DNA from: Labilithrix sp.
GTDB lineage: Bacteria; Myxococcota_A; Polyangia; Polyangiales; Polyangiaceae
Length of the DNA: 64,000 nt
Assembly (NCBI GenBank): GCA_019637195.1
Contig: JAHBWA010000001.1
Location: 62,001-126,000, forward strand
Reading direction: 5' to 3'
Within the stretch, counting starts at the first letter, position 1, and the number at the start of each line of letters is the position of its first letter. This document shows, piece after piece, positions 1-9,815 of this stretch. Below the pieces are notes generated by a model, which was not told the DNA's origin, did no database searches, and saw only the letters and a program-made list of their open reading frames with translations. Made by a program: the position numbers and the translations under genes.

Positions 1-855
1 ACGAGTCGAACCGCCGGATCCGATATCAACTTCCGGCGAGCGCCCGAGCGCCGGAGGCGCGCTTCGAGGGAGCGATCGGCCGGTAGCGGAGCGGACAACT
101 GCGCTCGCGCGACGAGTGGCCGGTAGCGGATCGCGTACGAGACGACGAGGTCGGTGGCGACCTCCGGATCCTGCGGCATTCGGAAGATCGCGTATGAGGT
201 GCAGGTGGAGCTCGCGCACGCCGTCGCGAGCGCCTCGGCCCCGCGCTCGGCGCTTGGCGCTTGGCGCTTGCGCGAAGATCTGCTCGCGCGTTGGAGGGGG
301 CGAGCGATCGCTCGACGTCGGAAGAGCGTCGAGCAACAGCACCGGGAAGAGGGCGTCGCCGACGACGACGTCGCTGCCGCTCTTCGGGGTCGGCAGTGCG
401 CCCATGCGCCACTTCGTTTCGGAGCGCGTCAGCGGGTACTCCTCGCGGGTGAAGGCGGAGATCGCTCGTCCGTCGCTCTCGTGCCTCCATACGACGTCCG
501 ACGAGCCCTCGAGCGCGACGTCCGCCGTGGCCTGCGTGAGCGGATCGTTCGCGTGCGCCGTCGCGACCACGCGAACGACGAAGGCCAGACGCCGGATCTG
601 CCTCGCCGTGTGCGCGCTCACGCGTGCGACGAGCTCCTGGTCCGGCAGCGGCTCGACCATGATTTCGGGATCCACCTTCGTCATGACGGCGCGTACGGTC
701 TCCAACGTCGTCGCGTCGTCGGCGTGTCGTGAGAGCCCGAGCGCCCAGTAGAGCTCGCCCCGCGCGACAGCTTCGGCCGGCGTTCGCGCGGGCTCCCGTC
801 CGCCCTCGCATCCGACGGCGGCCATCACGAGCACGGCGGCGATGTGAGCTCTCAC
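1..855 (-). pseudogene. Lipoprotein gene, frame broken at a 7-bp repeat; runs off the window
   Basis: Starting at GTG 855 the minus strand encodes a lipoprotein-like N-terminus with hydrophobic residues and a VLVMAAVGC lipobox. A soluble domain with strong G/C third positions follows as far as about position 270. There the frame loses coding character, and a different minus frame becomes the one with high GC3. That frame contains PEVATDLVVSYAIRYRPL and stays open to the window edge. The switch falls exactly on three copies of GGCGCTT (249-269). With two copies the two good frames would join seamlessly. I infer one gene with a repeat-length frameshift: a decayed gene, a switchable gene or an assembly error. 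I do not recognise the protein family. Confidence 0.6.
249..269. repeat. 7-bp tandem triplicate GGCGCTT
   Basis: Three perfect consecutive copies of the 7-mer lie at 249-255, 256-262 and 263-269, inside the lipoprotein gene on the minus strand. Because 7 is not a multiple of 3, each gain or loss of a copy changes the reading frame. Two or five copies restore an open frame; three (present here) break it. Confidence 0.9.
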
Positions 856-1001
856 TCTTCGAGAGGCTACGCCGTCGGGGCGGCCATTCTTCCTCGATTC
901 GGACACGACCGCTGCCCCCTTCGGCCGGCGGCTGCGCCCCGGCGTCATCGTTCGGCCTGCGGCGACGGGTGACGCGCGATGCGCCGATCGCTCTCGGCCC
1001 G

Positions 1002-2147
<1,146 letters not shown>

Positions 2148-2420
2148 TTACTTCAGGTACGTGCGAATGAGGGCGAGCAGCGCCCGCGTTTGCTCGGTGT
2201 GACGGACGCCCCGTCGAGCGGGGACGAACTCTTCGCGGAGGTGCGATTCGAGCACCTCCGCCATGAGCCCGTTGACCGCGCCGCGGATCGCCGCGAGCTG
2301 CTGGAGCACGGCTCCGCACTCGCCACCGTTCTCGAGGGCGCGCTCGAGCGCCTCGATCTGACCGCGGATGCGGTGCGCGCGCGTGAGGGCGCGCTTCTTC
2401 TCGGCGGGGGAGTGGGGCAC
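2148..2420 (-). CDS. frmR: FrmR/RcnR-CsoR family formaldehyde-responsive repressor
   Basis: A 90-residue all-helical DNA-binding repressor of the CsoR/RcnR/FrmR family. I chose GTG 2420 as the start because the protein then begins VPHSPAEKKRAL, the conserved start of FrmR proteins; the frame is open upstream but that part is not family-like. In characterised FrmR, formaldehyde crosslinks Pro2 to Cys35. Both are present here (P2, C35 in NGGECG), as is H60. This supports formaldehyde rather than metal sensing. It is the first gene of the operon with frmA and probably represses its own promoter. Confidence 0.88.
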   Translation of the reverse strand: MPHSPAEKKRALTRAHRIRGQIEALERALENGGECGAVLQQLAAIRGAVNGLMAEVLESHLREEFVPARRGVRHTEQTRALLALIRTYLK

Positions 2421-2431
2421 GGTCGGGATCC

Positions 2432-2450
2432 TATACCCCTGGTGAGTATG
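2432..2450 (-). promoter_or_regulatory. Candidate FrmR operator/promoter
   Basis: Just upstream of frmR is TATACCCCTGGTGAGTATG, with outward ATAC/GTAT halves around a C/G-run. CsoR/RcnR/FrmR operators share this form, a G/C tract flanked by short AT-rich inverted ends. On the minus strand the TATAGG segment would also serve as a -10 element 12-18 bp before the GTG start. The site is inferred, not demonstrated. Confidence 0.45.
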
Positions 2451-2621
2451 TGCCAGCCGAATCGTTCGGAGGGGCCACGGTCGCCAGAGGGCCGGCGCGC
2501 TCGTTTCATGTGATCCCGTGAACCTCACCGCTACGGCCGGCCGCGTCGGAAGACGCGCCGGCCCTGGCGGCTCGCCGTTGCGTCTCGACGCCGCGTTCGG
2601 CTCGGGGTAGCCGAGCGTTCG

Positions 2622-5600
2622 ATGTTCGCCGACGCCATACCCCTCTCGTCGCTCGATGCGCGGTTGCGTGACGTCCTCGCCGTCCTGGCCCTCGCGGATG
2701 AGCCCTCCTGGAGCCGCACCGCGTGGAAAGAGAAGGCCTCGATCGCGGGGCTCGTCGACGATCGCGGGCGCCAGCTCACGGGCGAGCTGTTCAAGTCGAT
2801 GGTCGGCGACCTCACGGCGGCGGGCGCGTCGGTCATGGTCGGAAACGGCTACGCGCTCGCGCCGGAATGGCTCGCTCCCGTGCTCGACGACGCCGAGCGT
2901 CGCGGTCGGCTCCGTCTCCTCGCGGAGGGGCTCAGCCGCGAGAAGCGCTACGGCTTCAGCTCGTACCGCGAAAGGATCGGCGTGAAGGCCGATCTCCGCG
3001 TGGCGCTAGCGATGGGCGACCCCACGCTGATCAAGGCCGCCCACCGGACGTTCGCCGACCACCAGCGCGCCTACGGCGCGCGCGCTGTGTCCATCACCGA
3101 CGCGCTCGGCCTCGACATTCCGGTCGAGTGGGCAAGGAGGCTCGAGACGTGGATCGCCGTGAAGTACCTCGAGGAGGCGTGCCAGCGCGCGTTCGTCGAG
3201 GCGCGCCCACTCGGAATGGGGCTCCGCCACGCGATCCTGGCGACGGACAACCGCGAGCTCCGCGCGCGGCTCGCGACCGTGCTCGCCCTCGAGGGGAGCG
3301 TCGAGCCCGCTCGCGCGCTCGTTCGCGACGGGACGACGGCGTGGGAGCGCGGCGCCGCGGCCTTCGTCGCCTTCACCGCGGGTGAGCACACGGAGGCGCG
3401 CGCGCTCTTCGCCGCCGCCGCCGTCGGGGCTCGCAAGCAACGGGTCGAGCTGCCGAGCTACCTCGCCGTCTTCGACAACCTGCTCGCCGCGACGTCCGAC
3501 GTCGGCGCGGTGGTGAGCGAGGTCGAGTCGCGTCTGGCGAAGGCGACGCGACAGCTCAAGGGACACCCAGGGGCGCGCGCCGCGCTCGAGCAGCTGGCCC
3601 GCTCTCGCGGCAGCGCGCAGCGGGATCCCTTGCTGCTCCCCTATCGGTGCTGGAGCTGGATCGACGAGCTCGTGCAGCTCCTCGTGGGGCATTGGCTGAA
3701 GGCGAAGTACGGCGCCGATCTCCGCCAGGAGTCGTACGCCGCGCGGGCGCGTGCGGCCGGCTACGTCTGGGTCGCGCGCGAGCTCGAGGCGATCGCCCGT
3801 GCGCCGAAGGAGAGCGCGTTGCTCACGGCGCTGGGGCAACGCGAGGGCTGGGAGCTGGCGCTCGAGGCGCTGAAGAGCGCTCTTGCCTCGGAGGTCTCCG
3901 ACCGTACGTCGGCCGAGCCGGCGCGCGATGGAGAGATCTGGTGGACGCTGATGCTCGGCGCGGGCGGGGTCATCGTCGAGCCGCACCTGACGTCGCCGCG
4001 CGCGCCGAAGGGCAAGAAGCTCTCGGTCGCGCGCCTCCGCGGCGACGACGCCCTGCCGGTCGACGCGCACGACCGGAGGATAGCCGACGCCGCTTCTGCG
4101 ATGCACGAGCGAGGCTCCGCCGTGTCTCCGCTCGCGCTGCTCGAAGCCGTCGTCGGTCATCCCCGCGTGCGCGGCGTCACGGGGGAGAAGATCGAGGTGA
4201 CCCTCGGTGACGCCCGGCTCCGCGTCCGCGCCACGCCCTCCGGTGCTCACATTCGCCTCTCCCCCGCCGCGTTCGACGAGACCGGGGTCGCCGCGAGCCG
4301 CGAGTCGCCGGGGCGCATCGTCGTGGTTCGGAGGACACCGGCGGTCGCGCGCGCGCTGACCGTGCTCGGTCAAGAGGGGCTCGCGATCCCTCGGCGCGGC
4401 CTCGGCGCCATGTCGGAGGTGCTCGGCGCGATCGCCGCGGAGCTCACCGTGGACGCGGAGGCCTCGCTCGCGAAGGAGATGGCCTCTGCCGACGAGCGGA
4501 TCCACGTACAGCTCTTTCGTGCTGGGCTCGGGCTGCGGGCGCGCTTGCGCGTGCAGCCGGGCGGCCCGGACGGGGCGTCACTTCGCGCCGGCGTCCCGCC
4601 GGAGGAGCTGGTGGTGCGCTCGCGTGACGGGCTCGCGCGGGTGCGGCGCGACCTCGCGGCGGAGCGCGCCCGCGCGGAGCACGTCCTCGAGCGCTGCCCG
4701 ACGCTCGCGAGTCTCCCGCAGGACGGCGACGATCGCGTCGCCCGCGAGCTCGCGACCTGCCTCGAGGTGCTCGTCGAGCTCGCAGAGCTCGGAGGCGGCG
4801 TCGTCGTGTCCTGGCCGGAGGGGCAGCCGCTCCGCGCGCCGACGGCGCGAGGGCCCGCGGACGTGCGCGTCCGAGTGCGCGGCGACGCCTCCTGGCTCGT
4901 GATCGACGGCGAGCTGAAGGTCGACGAAGAGCGCGTGCTCGCGATGCGCGAGCTCCTGTCGGCCGCGTCGAGGGCGGTCGGTCGGTTCGTCCCGATCGGC
5001 GAGGACGAGTACCTCGCGCTCACCGACGAGATTCGCGGCAAGCTCGAGGCGCTGGCCCGCGTGGCCGAGCTCTCGAAGGACGGCCGCGTCCCCGGCGCGC
5101 TCTTGCCCGCGATGGACGGCGTCTTCGAAGGGCTCGACGTCACGTTCGCGAAGGAGATCACACGTCGCCGCGCGGCCATCGAGCGCGCCAACGCGCTCGA
5201 GGTCCGGACACCGCGTGATCTTCGCGCCGAGCTCCGAGACTACCAGCTCGAAGGCTTCACCTTCCTCGCGCGGCGGACGGAGGCGGGCCTGGGAGCGTGC
5301 CTCGCCGACGACATGGGGCTCGGCAAGACCGTGCAGACCATCGCGCTCTTGCTGCATCGGGCGGCGCGCGGTCCCGCGCTCGTCGTGGCGCCGACGAGCG
5401 TTTGCCGCAACTGGGAGGAGGAGCTCGGCCGGTTCGCGCCGTCGCTCGACGTCGCGCGCCTCGCCGTCGGGGATCGCGCTGCGACGGTCCGAGCAGCGCG
5501 CACCGGGCAGGTCGTCCTCGTCTCGTACGCGCTCCTCGCCGCGGAGCGAGAGCTCCTCGCGAGCCGCGCCTGGAGCACGGTGGTGTTCGACGAGGCGCAC

Positions 5601-6674
5601 GCGCTGAAGAACGCCTCGACCCACCGCTGGGCGGCCGCGAGCGCGCTGGACGTCGAGGCGAAGGTCGCGCTGACCGGGACGCCCGTGGAGAACCACAGCG
5701 GCGAGCTGCACGCGCTCTTCGATCTGCTCGCGCCCGGCATGCTCGGATCGCGTCCGGCCTTCGATCGCGTCTTCGGAGCGGCCGTCGCGCGCGGAGAGCG
5801 CAGCGCCGTGACCCAGCTCCGCCAGCTCGTCCGCCCGTTCGTCCTCCGGCGGACCAAGAGCCAGGTGCTCTCGGAGCTGCCGCCGAAGACGGAGATCTTG
5901 CGCGTGGTGGAGCCGACGCCCGAGCATCGCGCCTTCTACGAGGCCGTGCGGCGCCGCGCGGTCGAGCGGCTCGCCTCCGCGAAGAAGGCGTCGGGCCCGC
6001 GCGCGGGGCAGGCGCGGATCGAGGTGCTCGCGGAGATCACCCGCCTCCGCCGCGCCGCGGTGGACCCGCGCCTGGTCGGGGGCGCCGATGCGCCGAGCGG
6101 CTCCAAGCTCGACGCGCTCGTCGAGCTGGTGCTCGAGCTCCGCGCCGAGGGCCGCCGTGCGCTCGTGTTCAGCCAGTTCCTCGAGGTCCTCGACCTCGCC
6201 GGCGAGCGCCTCGCGGCGCAGTCGGTCGAGTGCCGCCGCCTCGACGGGACGATGTCGGCCGACGCGCGCGCCGCGGAGGTGGCGGCGTTCCAGCATGGTC
6301 GCGCCGACGTGTTCCTCCTCAGCCTGAAGGCGGGCGGGGTCGGCATGAACCTCACGGCCGCCGACTTCGTCATCCTGCTCGACCCTTGGTGGAACCCGGC
6401 GGTCGAGGATCAGGCGGCGGACCGCGCGCACCGCATCGGGCAATCGCGGCCGGTTACGGTCGCGCGGCTCGTCACCGAAGGCAGCATCGAGGAGAAGGTG
6501 CTGACGCTCCACGCGCAGAAGCGCAAGCTCTACGAGGACCTCGTCGCCGGCGCCGACGGTGCGGGGAAGCTCGACATCGACGCGCTCGTCGCGCTGCTCG
6601 AGCAGGACGAGGTGCGGCGGGCTCCAGCCGGGCGCAGGAAGAAGCACGCGGGCATCGACGCCGTCGGGGGGTGA
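2622..6674 (+). CDS. SNF2-family DEAD/DEAH-box helicase (Swi2/Snf2-like ATPase)
   Basis: A 1350-residue DNA-dependent ATPase of the bacterial SNF2/RapA-like class. The C-terminal motor is complete: motif I DDMGLGKTVQT near residues 896-905, DEAH box in VVFDEAHALKN near 990, and motif III TGTPVEN. The helicase-C half carries LKAGGVGMNLTAADFVILLDP, WWNPAVEDQAADRAHRIGQ and the closing arginine finger region near 1270. About 870 N-terminal residues are helical and I cannot assign them to a named domain. Members remodel protein-DNA or polymerase-DNA complexes; the specific partner is not shown by context. No gene sits close upstream in the same direction, so it is probably monocistronic. Confidence 0.9.
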   Translation: MFADAIPLSSLDARLRDVLAVLALADEPSWSRTAWKEKASIAGLVDDRGRQLTGELFKSMVGDLTAAGASVMVGNGYALAPEWLAPVLDDAERRGRLRLLAEGLSREKRYGFSSYRERIGVKADLRVALAMGDPTLIKAAHRTFADHQRAYGARAVSITDALGLDIPVEWARRLETWIAVKYLEEACQRAFVEARPLGMGLRHAILATDNRELRARLATVLALEGSVEPARALVRDGTTAWERGAAAFVAFTAGEHTEARALFAAAAVGARKQRVELPSYLAVFDNLLAATSDVGAVVSEVESRLAKATRQLKGHPGARAALEQLARSRGSAQRDPLLLPYRCWSWIDELVQLLVGHWLKAKYGADLRQESYAARARAAGYVWVARELEAIARAPKESALLTALGQREGWELALEALKSALASEVSDRTSAEPARDGEIWWTLMLGAGGVIVEPHLTSPRAPKGKKLSVARLRGDDALPVDAHDRRIADAASAMHERGSAVSPLALLEAVVGHPRVRGVTGEKIEVTLGDARLRVRATPSGAHIRLSPAAFDETGVAASRESPGRIVVVRRTPAVARALTVLGQEGLAIPRRGLGAMSEVLGAIAAELTVDAEASLAKEMASADERIHVQLFRAGLGLRARLRVQPGGPDGASLRAGVPPEELVVRSRDGLARVRRDLAAERARAEHVLERCPTLASLPQDGDDRVARELATCLEVLVELAELGGGVVVSWPEGQPLRAPTARGPADVRVRVRGDASWLVIDGELKVDEERVLAMRELLSAASRAVGRFVPIGEDEYLALTDEIRGKLEALARVAELSKDGRVPGALLPAMDGVFEGLDVTFAKEITRRRAAIERANALEVRTPRDLRAELRDYQLEGFTFLARRTEAGLGACLADDMGLGKTVQTIALLLHRAARGPALVVAPTSVCRNWEEELGRFAPSLDVARLAVGDRAATVRAARTGQVVLVSYALLAAERELLASRAWSTVVFDEAHALKNASTHRWAAASALDVEAKVALTGTPVENHSGELHALFDLLAPGMLGSRPAFDRVFGAAVARGERSAVTQLRQLVRPFVLRRTKSQVLSELPPKTEILRVVEPTPEHRAFYEAVRRRAVERLASAKKASGPRAGQARIEVLAEITRLRRAAVDPRLVGGADAPSGSKLDALVELVLELRAEGRRALVFSQFLEVLDLAGERLAAQSVECRRLDGTMSADARAAEVAAFQHGRADVFLLSLKAGGVGMNLTAADFVILLDPWWNPAVEDQAADRAHRIGQSRPVTVARLVTEGSIEEKVLTLHAQKRKLYEDLVAGADGAGKLDIDALVALLEQDEVRRAPAGRRKKHAGIDAVGG

Positions 6675-6830
6675 GGTGGACGCCAGGCTCCTCCCGGCGA
6701 GGGAGGAGCCTGCGCGGGCGGACGAGCTACGCCAGCGAATCGTATCGGCGCTCCGCGGGGCGTGATCGCCGGCGGCGTCGGTCACCGGGGGCCATCCTTC
6801 GTCGGACTTGTCGCGAGGAGCCGAGCCTCG

Positions 6831-7757
6831 TCACTTCAACGTGAGCAATCGCGCGCGCTGCTCGCGGTAGCCCACGACCTCGCCGCGGCGGACGGCGGCT
6901 CGCCAGAGGAGCGCGGCCGCCGACAGGCAGACGAGGACGGCGAGCGGTGACGCTTCGACGCCGAATTCGCCTCCGCTCATGAGCGGTGAGCCGACGGGCG
7001 ACGCGTCGAGCACCGACCCCGTCGACGGCGTGCCGGAGACACGGATGCCGAAGATGGATCCTTGCGCGTAGTTCCAGCCGAGGTGGATGCCCCACGCGAG
7101 CCAGAGACGGCGTGTCACCATGTACGCGATCGCGAGGAGTAGCCCCGCCTCGAGCATGATGGCGATCGCGGCGGAGATCGTGGCCGAGGGGTTGCCGAGG
7201 TGCAGGGCGCCGAACAGCGCCGCCTGCACCACGAGCGCGACGCGCGAGCCGACGGCCTCTTCGGTGACCTTGAAGACGAGCGCGCGAAGGAGGATCTCTT
7301 CGAGCAGGGAGTGGGGGCCGAAGACGACCAGCCCCGTCGCGAGCGCCGCGATGTCGTGCCCCACGCGCACGCGGTAGAAGCCAGCGGCGACGAGGAGCCC
7401 GACGGTCGCAGCGAGGAGCGTGACCCCGAGCGCGCAGCCGGCGAGCCACTCGAGGAGCGCGCCGCGACGGGCGAGCTCGTGCGGGCGGCGGCGCTCGACG
7501 AGCCGGGCGAATCCCGCCATGAGCGCGAGATAGGCGAGGACGCTGGCGGCGGCGGCGGCGACGCGGATCCCGAGCGCGCCGTGTCTCGTCGCGAAGTTCT
7601 CGAGGAACGTCCCTGGGAGGATGAACAGGATGCCGATGAAGATGCGTACGGGCGCGACCTGGACGGCGCGCTGCCACCAGCGCCGCCGTAGCCCTTGGCT
7701 GAAGAGCGTCGGGGCGCGCGGCGGGGAGGGGGCGCGCTCGGCGCTGGGCTGGCTCAT
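6831..7757 (-). CDS. CPBP family intramembrane glutamic/metallo-endopeptidase
   Basis: A 308-residue polytopic membrane protein. The conserved Abi/CPBP (Rce1-like) motifs are in order: EEILLRA (EExxxR), FGALH (FxxxH) and HLGWN (HxxxN), each inside a hydrophobic segment. Members cleave prenylated or membrane substrates; the substrate here is unknown. The ATG at 7757 overlaps the stop of the upstream lipoprotein gene by 4 bp (ATGA). Translation is therefore probably coupled and the two proteins may work together in the envelope. The N-terminal cytoplasmic tail is rich in Pro, Ser and Arg. Confidence 0.88.
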   Translation of the reverse strand: MSQPSAERAPSPPRAPTLFSQGLRRRWWQRAVQVAPVRIFIGILFILPGTFLENFATRHGALGIRVAAAAASVLAYLALMAGFARLVERRRPHELARRGALLEWLAGCALGVTLLAATVGLLVAAGFYRVRVGHDIAALATGLVVFGPHSLLEEILLRALVFKVTEEAVGSRVALVVQAALFGALHLGNPSATISAAIAIMLEAGLLLAIAYMVTRRLWLAWGIHLGWNYAQGSIFGIRVSGTPSTGSVLDASPVGSPLMSGGEFGVEASPLAVLVCLSAAALLWRAAVRRGEVVGYREQRARLLTLK

Positions 7758-8569
7758 CGATCGCGGTCGCGAACGCGCGCGAAGGCGCCGTCGGGGAGGA
7801 GGAGCGCCTCGATGTCTTCGTACGCGAGGTGCACGTCGCGCATCGTGCATGCGTCCTCGAGCTCGGGGGCGTACTCGGCGTGTTGGAAGTGGAGCGTCAG
7901 CTCGTGCTGGTCGAGGGTGAACCGCGCGCACGACGTGATCTTCGGCGTCGCCCACGCGGGGCAAGGGAGCTCGGCGTCGCGCTCGAGGGCGCGACGCGCG
8001 ATCTCCGGTAGCGTCGACGACATGCGCGACGAGCTCGCGAAGACGTCGTCGAGCGTCGCGGTCCGTACGACGCCGTCGTCGATCAGGTAGACGAACGCGT
8101 CGAGGGTCTCCTCGGCCGGAGCACCCCCGATTCCCTCCTCGACCTCCGCCTTCGCCAAGCGCGTCTGCATCGAGGCGCAGATGAAGCTCACGAGCGATCG
8201 AGTCGCGGCGGTGACGCGGCAGTCGAGTGACGCTCCGCCGGTCTCGTCCTCTGCCAGCTCGAAGTGGAAAAACGCCCGGAGGTCTTCGGCGATCTGCGCC
8301 GCGAGCGCGTCTCGCGCCCGCGGATCGGGGTGCTCGAACGACGGCACGGAGCACGCGCAGGCCTCGGACGAGACCTTCACCTCGTGCCACGCGATCGCTG
8401 CGTGCGACGGGCCGGCCGGCCGCGTCTTCGTCGTCGCGTCCACCGCGGCGGCCTGGGGCGCCTGGGGGCTCCTGGGGTGCGTCGACGCACACGCGGCGAG
8501 CGGCGCCGCGCAGAGGATCGGCAGCAGGCGCGTCAGGATGCGCGCTCGGAGGCTCGTCGACCGCAGCAT
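7754..8569 (-). CDS. Lipoprotein with DUF3298/RsiV-like C-terminal domain
   Basis: 271 residues. It has an Arg-rich n-region, a hydrophobic core and a lipobox LAAC, so it is predicted to be secreted and lipid-anchored. The C-terminal third contains ITSCARFTLDQHELTLHF, then an acidic stretch ending in LLLPDGAFARVRDRDR. This resembles the end of DUF3298 domains found in RsiV- and PdaC-like extracytoplasmic proteins. That similarity is my reading and would need a profile search. It is translationally coupled to the CPBP protease gene downstream. Confidence 0.65.
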   Translation of the reverse strand: MLRSTSLRARILTRLLPILCAAPLAACASTHPRSPQAPQAAAVDATTKTRPAGPSHAAIAWHEVKVSSEACACSVPSFEHPDPRARDALAAQIAEDLRAFFHFELAEDETGGASLDCRVTAATRSLVSFICASMQTRLAKAEVEEGIGGAPAEETLDAFVYLIDDGVVRTATLDDVFASSSRMSSTLPEIARRALERDAELPCPAWATPKITSCARFTLDQHELTLHFQHAEYAPELEDACTMRDVHLAYEDIEALLLPDGAFARVRDRDR

Positions 8570-8764
8570 GCGGACAAAATATCACGGACCGCCCGCGCGG
8601 CGGTGATCGGCGACGTTCGGCTCGTCTCAGGGCTCCGCGGAGCGTGATCGTCCGCGGCGCCGCCGCTCAGAGGCGCGCGTCATCCACGACGCGACCTCTC
8701 TCGCGAACGCGTCGAGGTCGCCTGCTCGGTCGTGACGGCCGGATGCTTCACGGACTCCGCGGCG
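8570..8764. other. Intergenic region, no gene seen
   Basis: About 195 bp between the lipoprotein start at 8569 and the stop of the next minus-strand gene at 8765. It should contain the promoter for the 8569-6831 pair on its right side. I see no convincing coding frame, RNA gene or terminator with a T-tract. Confidence 0.5.
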
Positions 8765-9637
8765 TCACTGCGTGGCGCACGACGCGGCCTGCTGGCGGCA
8801 CGTCGCCAGCTGCTGCGCTGCGTTCGTCGCGTCGCGCCGGCTCGCGACACACTGGGTCGCGGCCGCCACGCCCGACGCCGCGAGCGCGCCGCCCCCGCCC
8901 AGCGCCGCCCCGACCACCGCCGTGGGACCACCCCAGATCGTCGCGAGCGCGCCGGCGCCCGCGCCGATGACCGTCGCGATGAGCGGCTGGCCGATCGTCT
9001 TGATGAGGCCACAATCGCTCGAGGCGGCCGCCGCCGCGATCCGCGAGTCGATGAGCTCGGTCTGGCAGCGATCCACGGTGTCGCTGCACCGCGTGACGAG
9101 CCCGTTCCCCTCGAGCGGCCTACTCCGTCCGGTGAGCGAGCCGGAGCCGACGGTCGTGCCCTCGCGCGCGGCGCTGTCCGCCTTGAAGCGCGCGAGCACG
9201 CGACTCGGGAGCGCGCCCTCCTCGAACGTGTTCTCCGTGACGAGCATCTCGAGGAGCGCGTCTTTGCCGTCGTCGGAGGGGCGCGTCGAGAACTCGATCT
9301 TCTGCGACGCCGACTCGGTTCGGCCGGTCATCGTCAGCGTGAAGCGGTACCTCGTGGGATCGCTGCGATCGAGCTCCTGGACCACCGTGGCCAGCACCTC
9401 GCGCCCGTCGCCGTAGCCGCGGTAGGTCATGAGGTCGCCGTCCGCGTCGGTGGCGAAGCCCCACGTCGCGATCCCGAGGTCCGCCTTGGTGTCCGCCGAA
9501 GCGGCGAAGACGACGCTCTCGCTCGGCGGCGGCCCCGCGGCGGACGCTCCGTCGTCCGGAGCACCACATCCGACGAGCGCGCCGACGAGGAGCAGCGACG
9601 AGAGGACAATCGACCGCGAGGGGAGGTGACGGTGCAA
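8765..9637 (-). CDS. Putative lipoprotein with glycine-zipper-like C-terminus, sigma54-driven
   Basis: 290 residues from a TTG start at 9637. I prefer this start because AAGGAG lies 6 nt upstream, and the protein then begins with a good lipoprotein signal (IVLSSLLLVGALVGC). The middle part has a beta-rich pattern. Residues about 225-270 are Ala/Gly-rich (IGAGAGALATIWGGPTAVVG) and may insert in or pack against membrane. The C-terminus has several Cys. Family not recognised. A sigma54 promoter lies about 45 bp upstream and two GAA-N7-TTC palindromes lie beyond it, the same set-up as the pilus genes, so this protein probably belongs to the pilus regulon. Confidence 0.7.
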   Translation of the reverse strand: MHRHLPSRSIVLSSLLLVGALVGCGAPDDGASAAGPPPSESVVFAASADTKADLGIATWGFATDADGDLMTYRGYGDGREVLATVVQELDRSDPTRYRFTLTMTGRTESASQKIEFSTRPSDDGKDALLEMLVTENTFEEGALPSRVLARFKADSAAREGTTVGSGSLTGRSRPLEGNGLVTRCSDTVDRCQTELIDSRIAAAAASSDCGLIKTIGQPLIATVIGAGAGALATIWGGPTAVVGAALGGGGALAASGVAAATQCVASRRDATNAAQQLATCRQQAASCATQ

Positions 9638-9680
9638 AGCGAGCTCCTTGGTTGGCGGGCGCAGCGGCGCGGGGAAGCGC

Positions 9681-9696
9681 TGCAACGACGATGCCC
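9681..9696 (-). promoter_or_regulatory. Sigma54 (-24/-12) promoter for the 8765-9637 lipoprotein
   Basis: Reading the minus strand from 9696: GGGCATCGTCGTTGCA. GG (9695-9694), ten bases, then GC (9683-9682) in a TTGCA -12 box, compared with the consensus TGGCACG-N4-TTGCW. Expected transcription start is near 9670, giving a leader of about 33 nt with an AAGGAG ribosome site. Confidence 0.62.
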
Positions 9697-9760
9697 GCGC
9701 CGGGGACCCGACGAGCTCCTTGGAATCCGGCCCAGTCAGAGGTCCGGCGCGACGAGGGCC

Positions 9761-9775
9761 GGAACGGAGACTTCC
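9761..9775. promoter_or_regulatory. Candidate enhancer site, GGAAC-N5-CTTCC
   Basis: GGAACggagaCTTCC shares the GAA-N7-TTC core with the other palindromes of this locus. It is centred about 98 bp upstream of the predicted sigma54 start at 9670, the normal range for activator binding sites. Confidence 0.5.
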
Positions 9776-9777
9776 GC

Positions 9778-9798
9778 CTGGGAACCGTCGGTTCCCAG
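9778..9798. promoter_or_regulatory. Candidate enhancer palindrome, GGGAAC-N5-GTTCCC
   Basis: A perfect inverted repeat with 8-bp arms around a 5-bp centre; the inner core is GGGAACcgtcgGTTCCC. It is centred about 118 bp upstream of the sigma54 start at 9670 and 20 bp (two helical turns) from the neighbouring site. It also lies downstream of the activator gene stop, so a terminator role is possible, but no T-tract follows. Confidence 0.55.
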
Positions 9799-9815
9799 GT
9801 GTCCGGGCCCCGCTC

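Noticed and set aside
26..811. Long minus-strand Arg-rich open frame at the left edge
   Set aside because: Its codon pattern is non-coding; the two other minus frames carry the protein-like sequence of the broken lipoprotein gene.
2622..6674. Phage-defence system around the SNF2 helicase
   Set aside because: SNF2 helicases occur in some defence systems, but no nuclease, methylase or phospholipase partner lies next to it here; neighbours are housekeeping or envelope genes.
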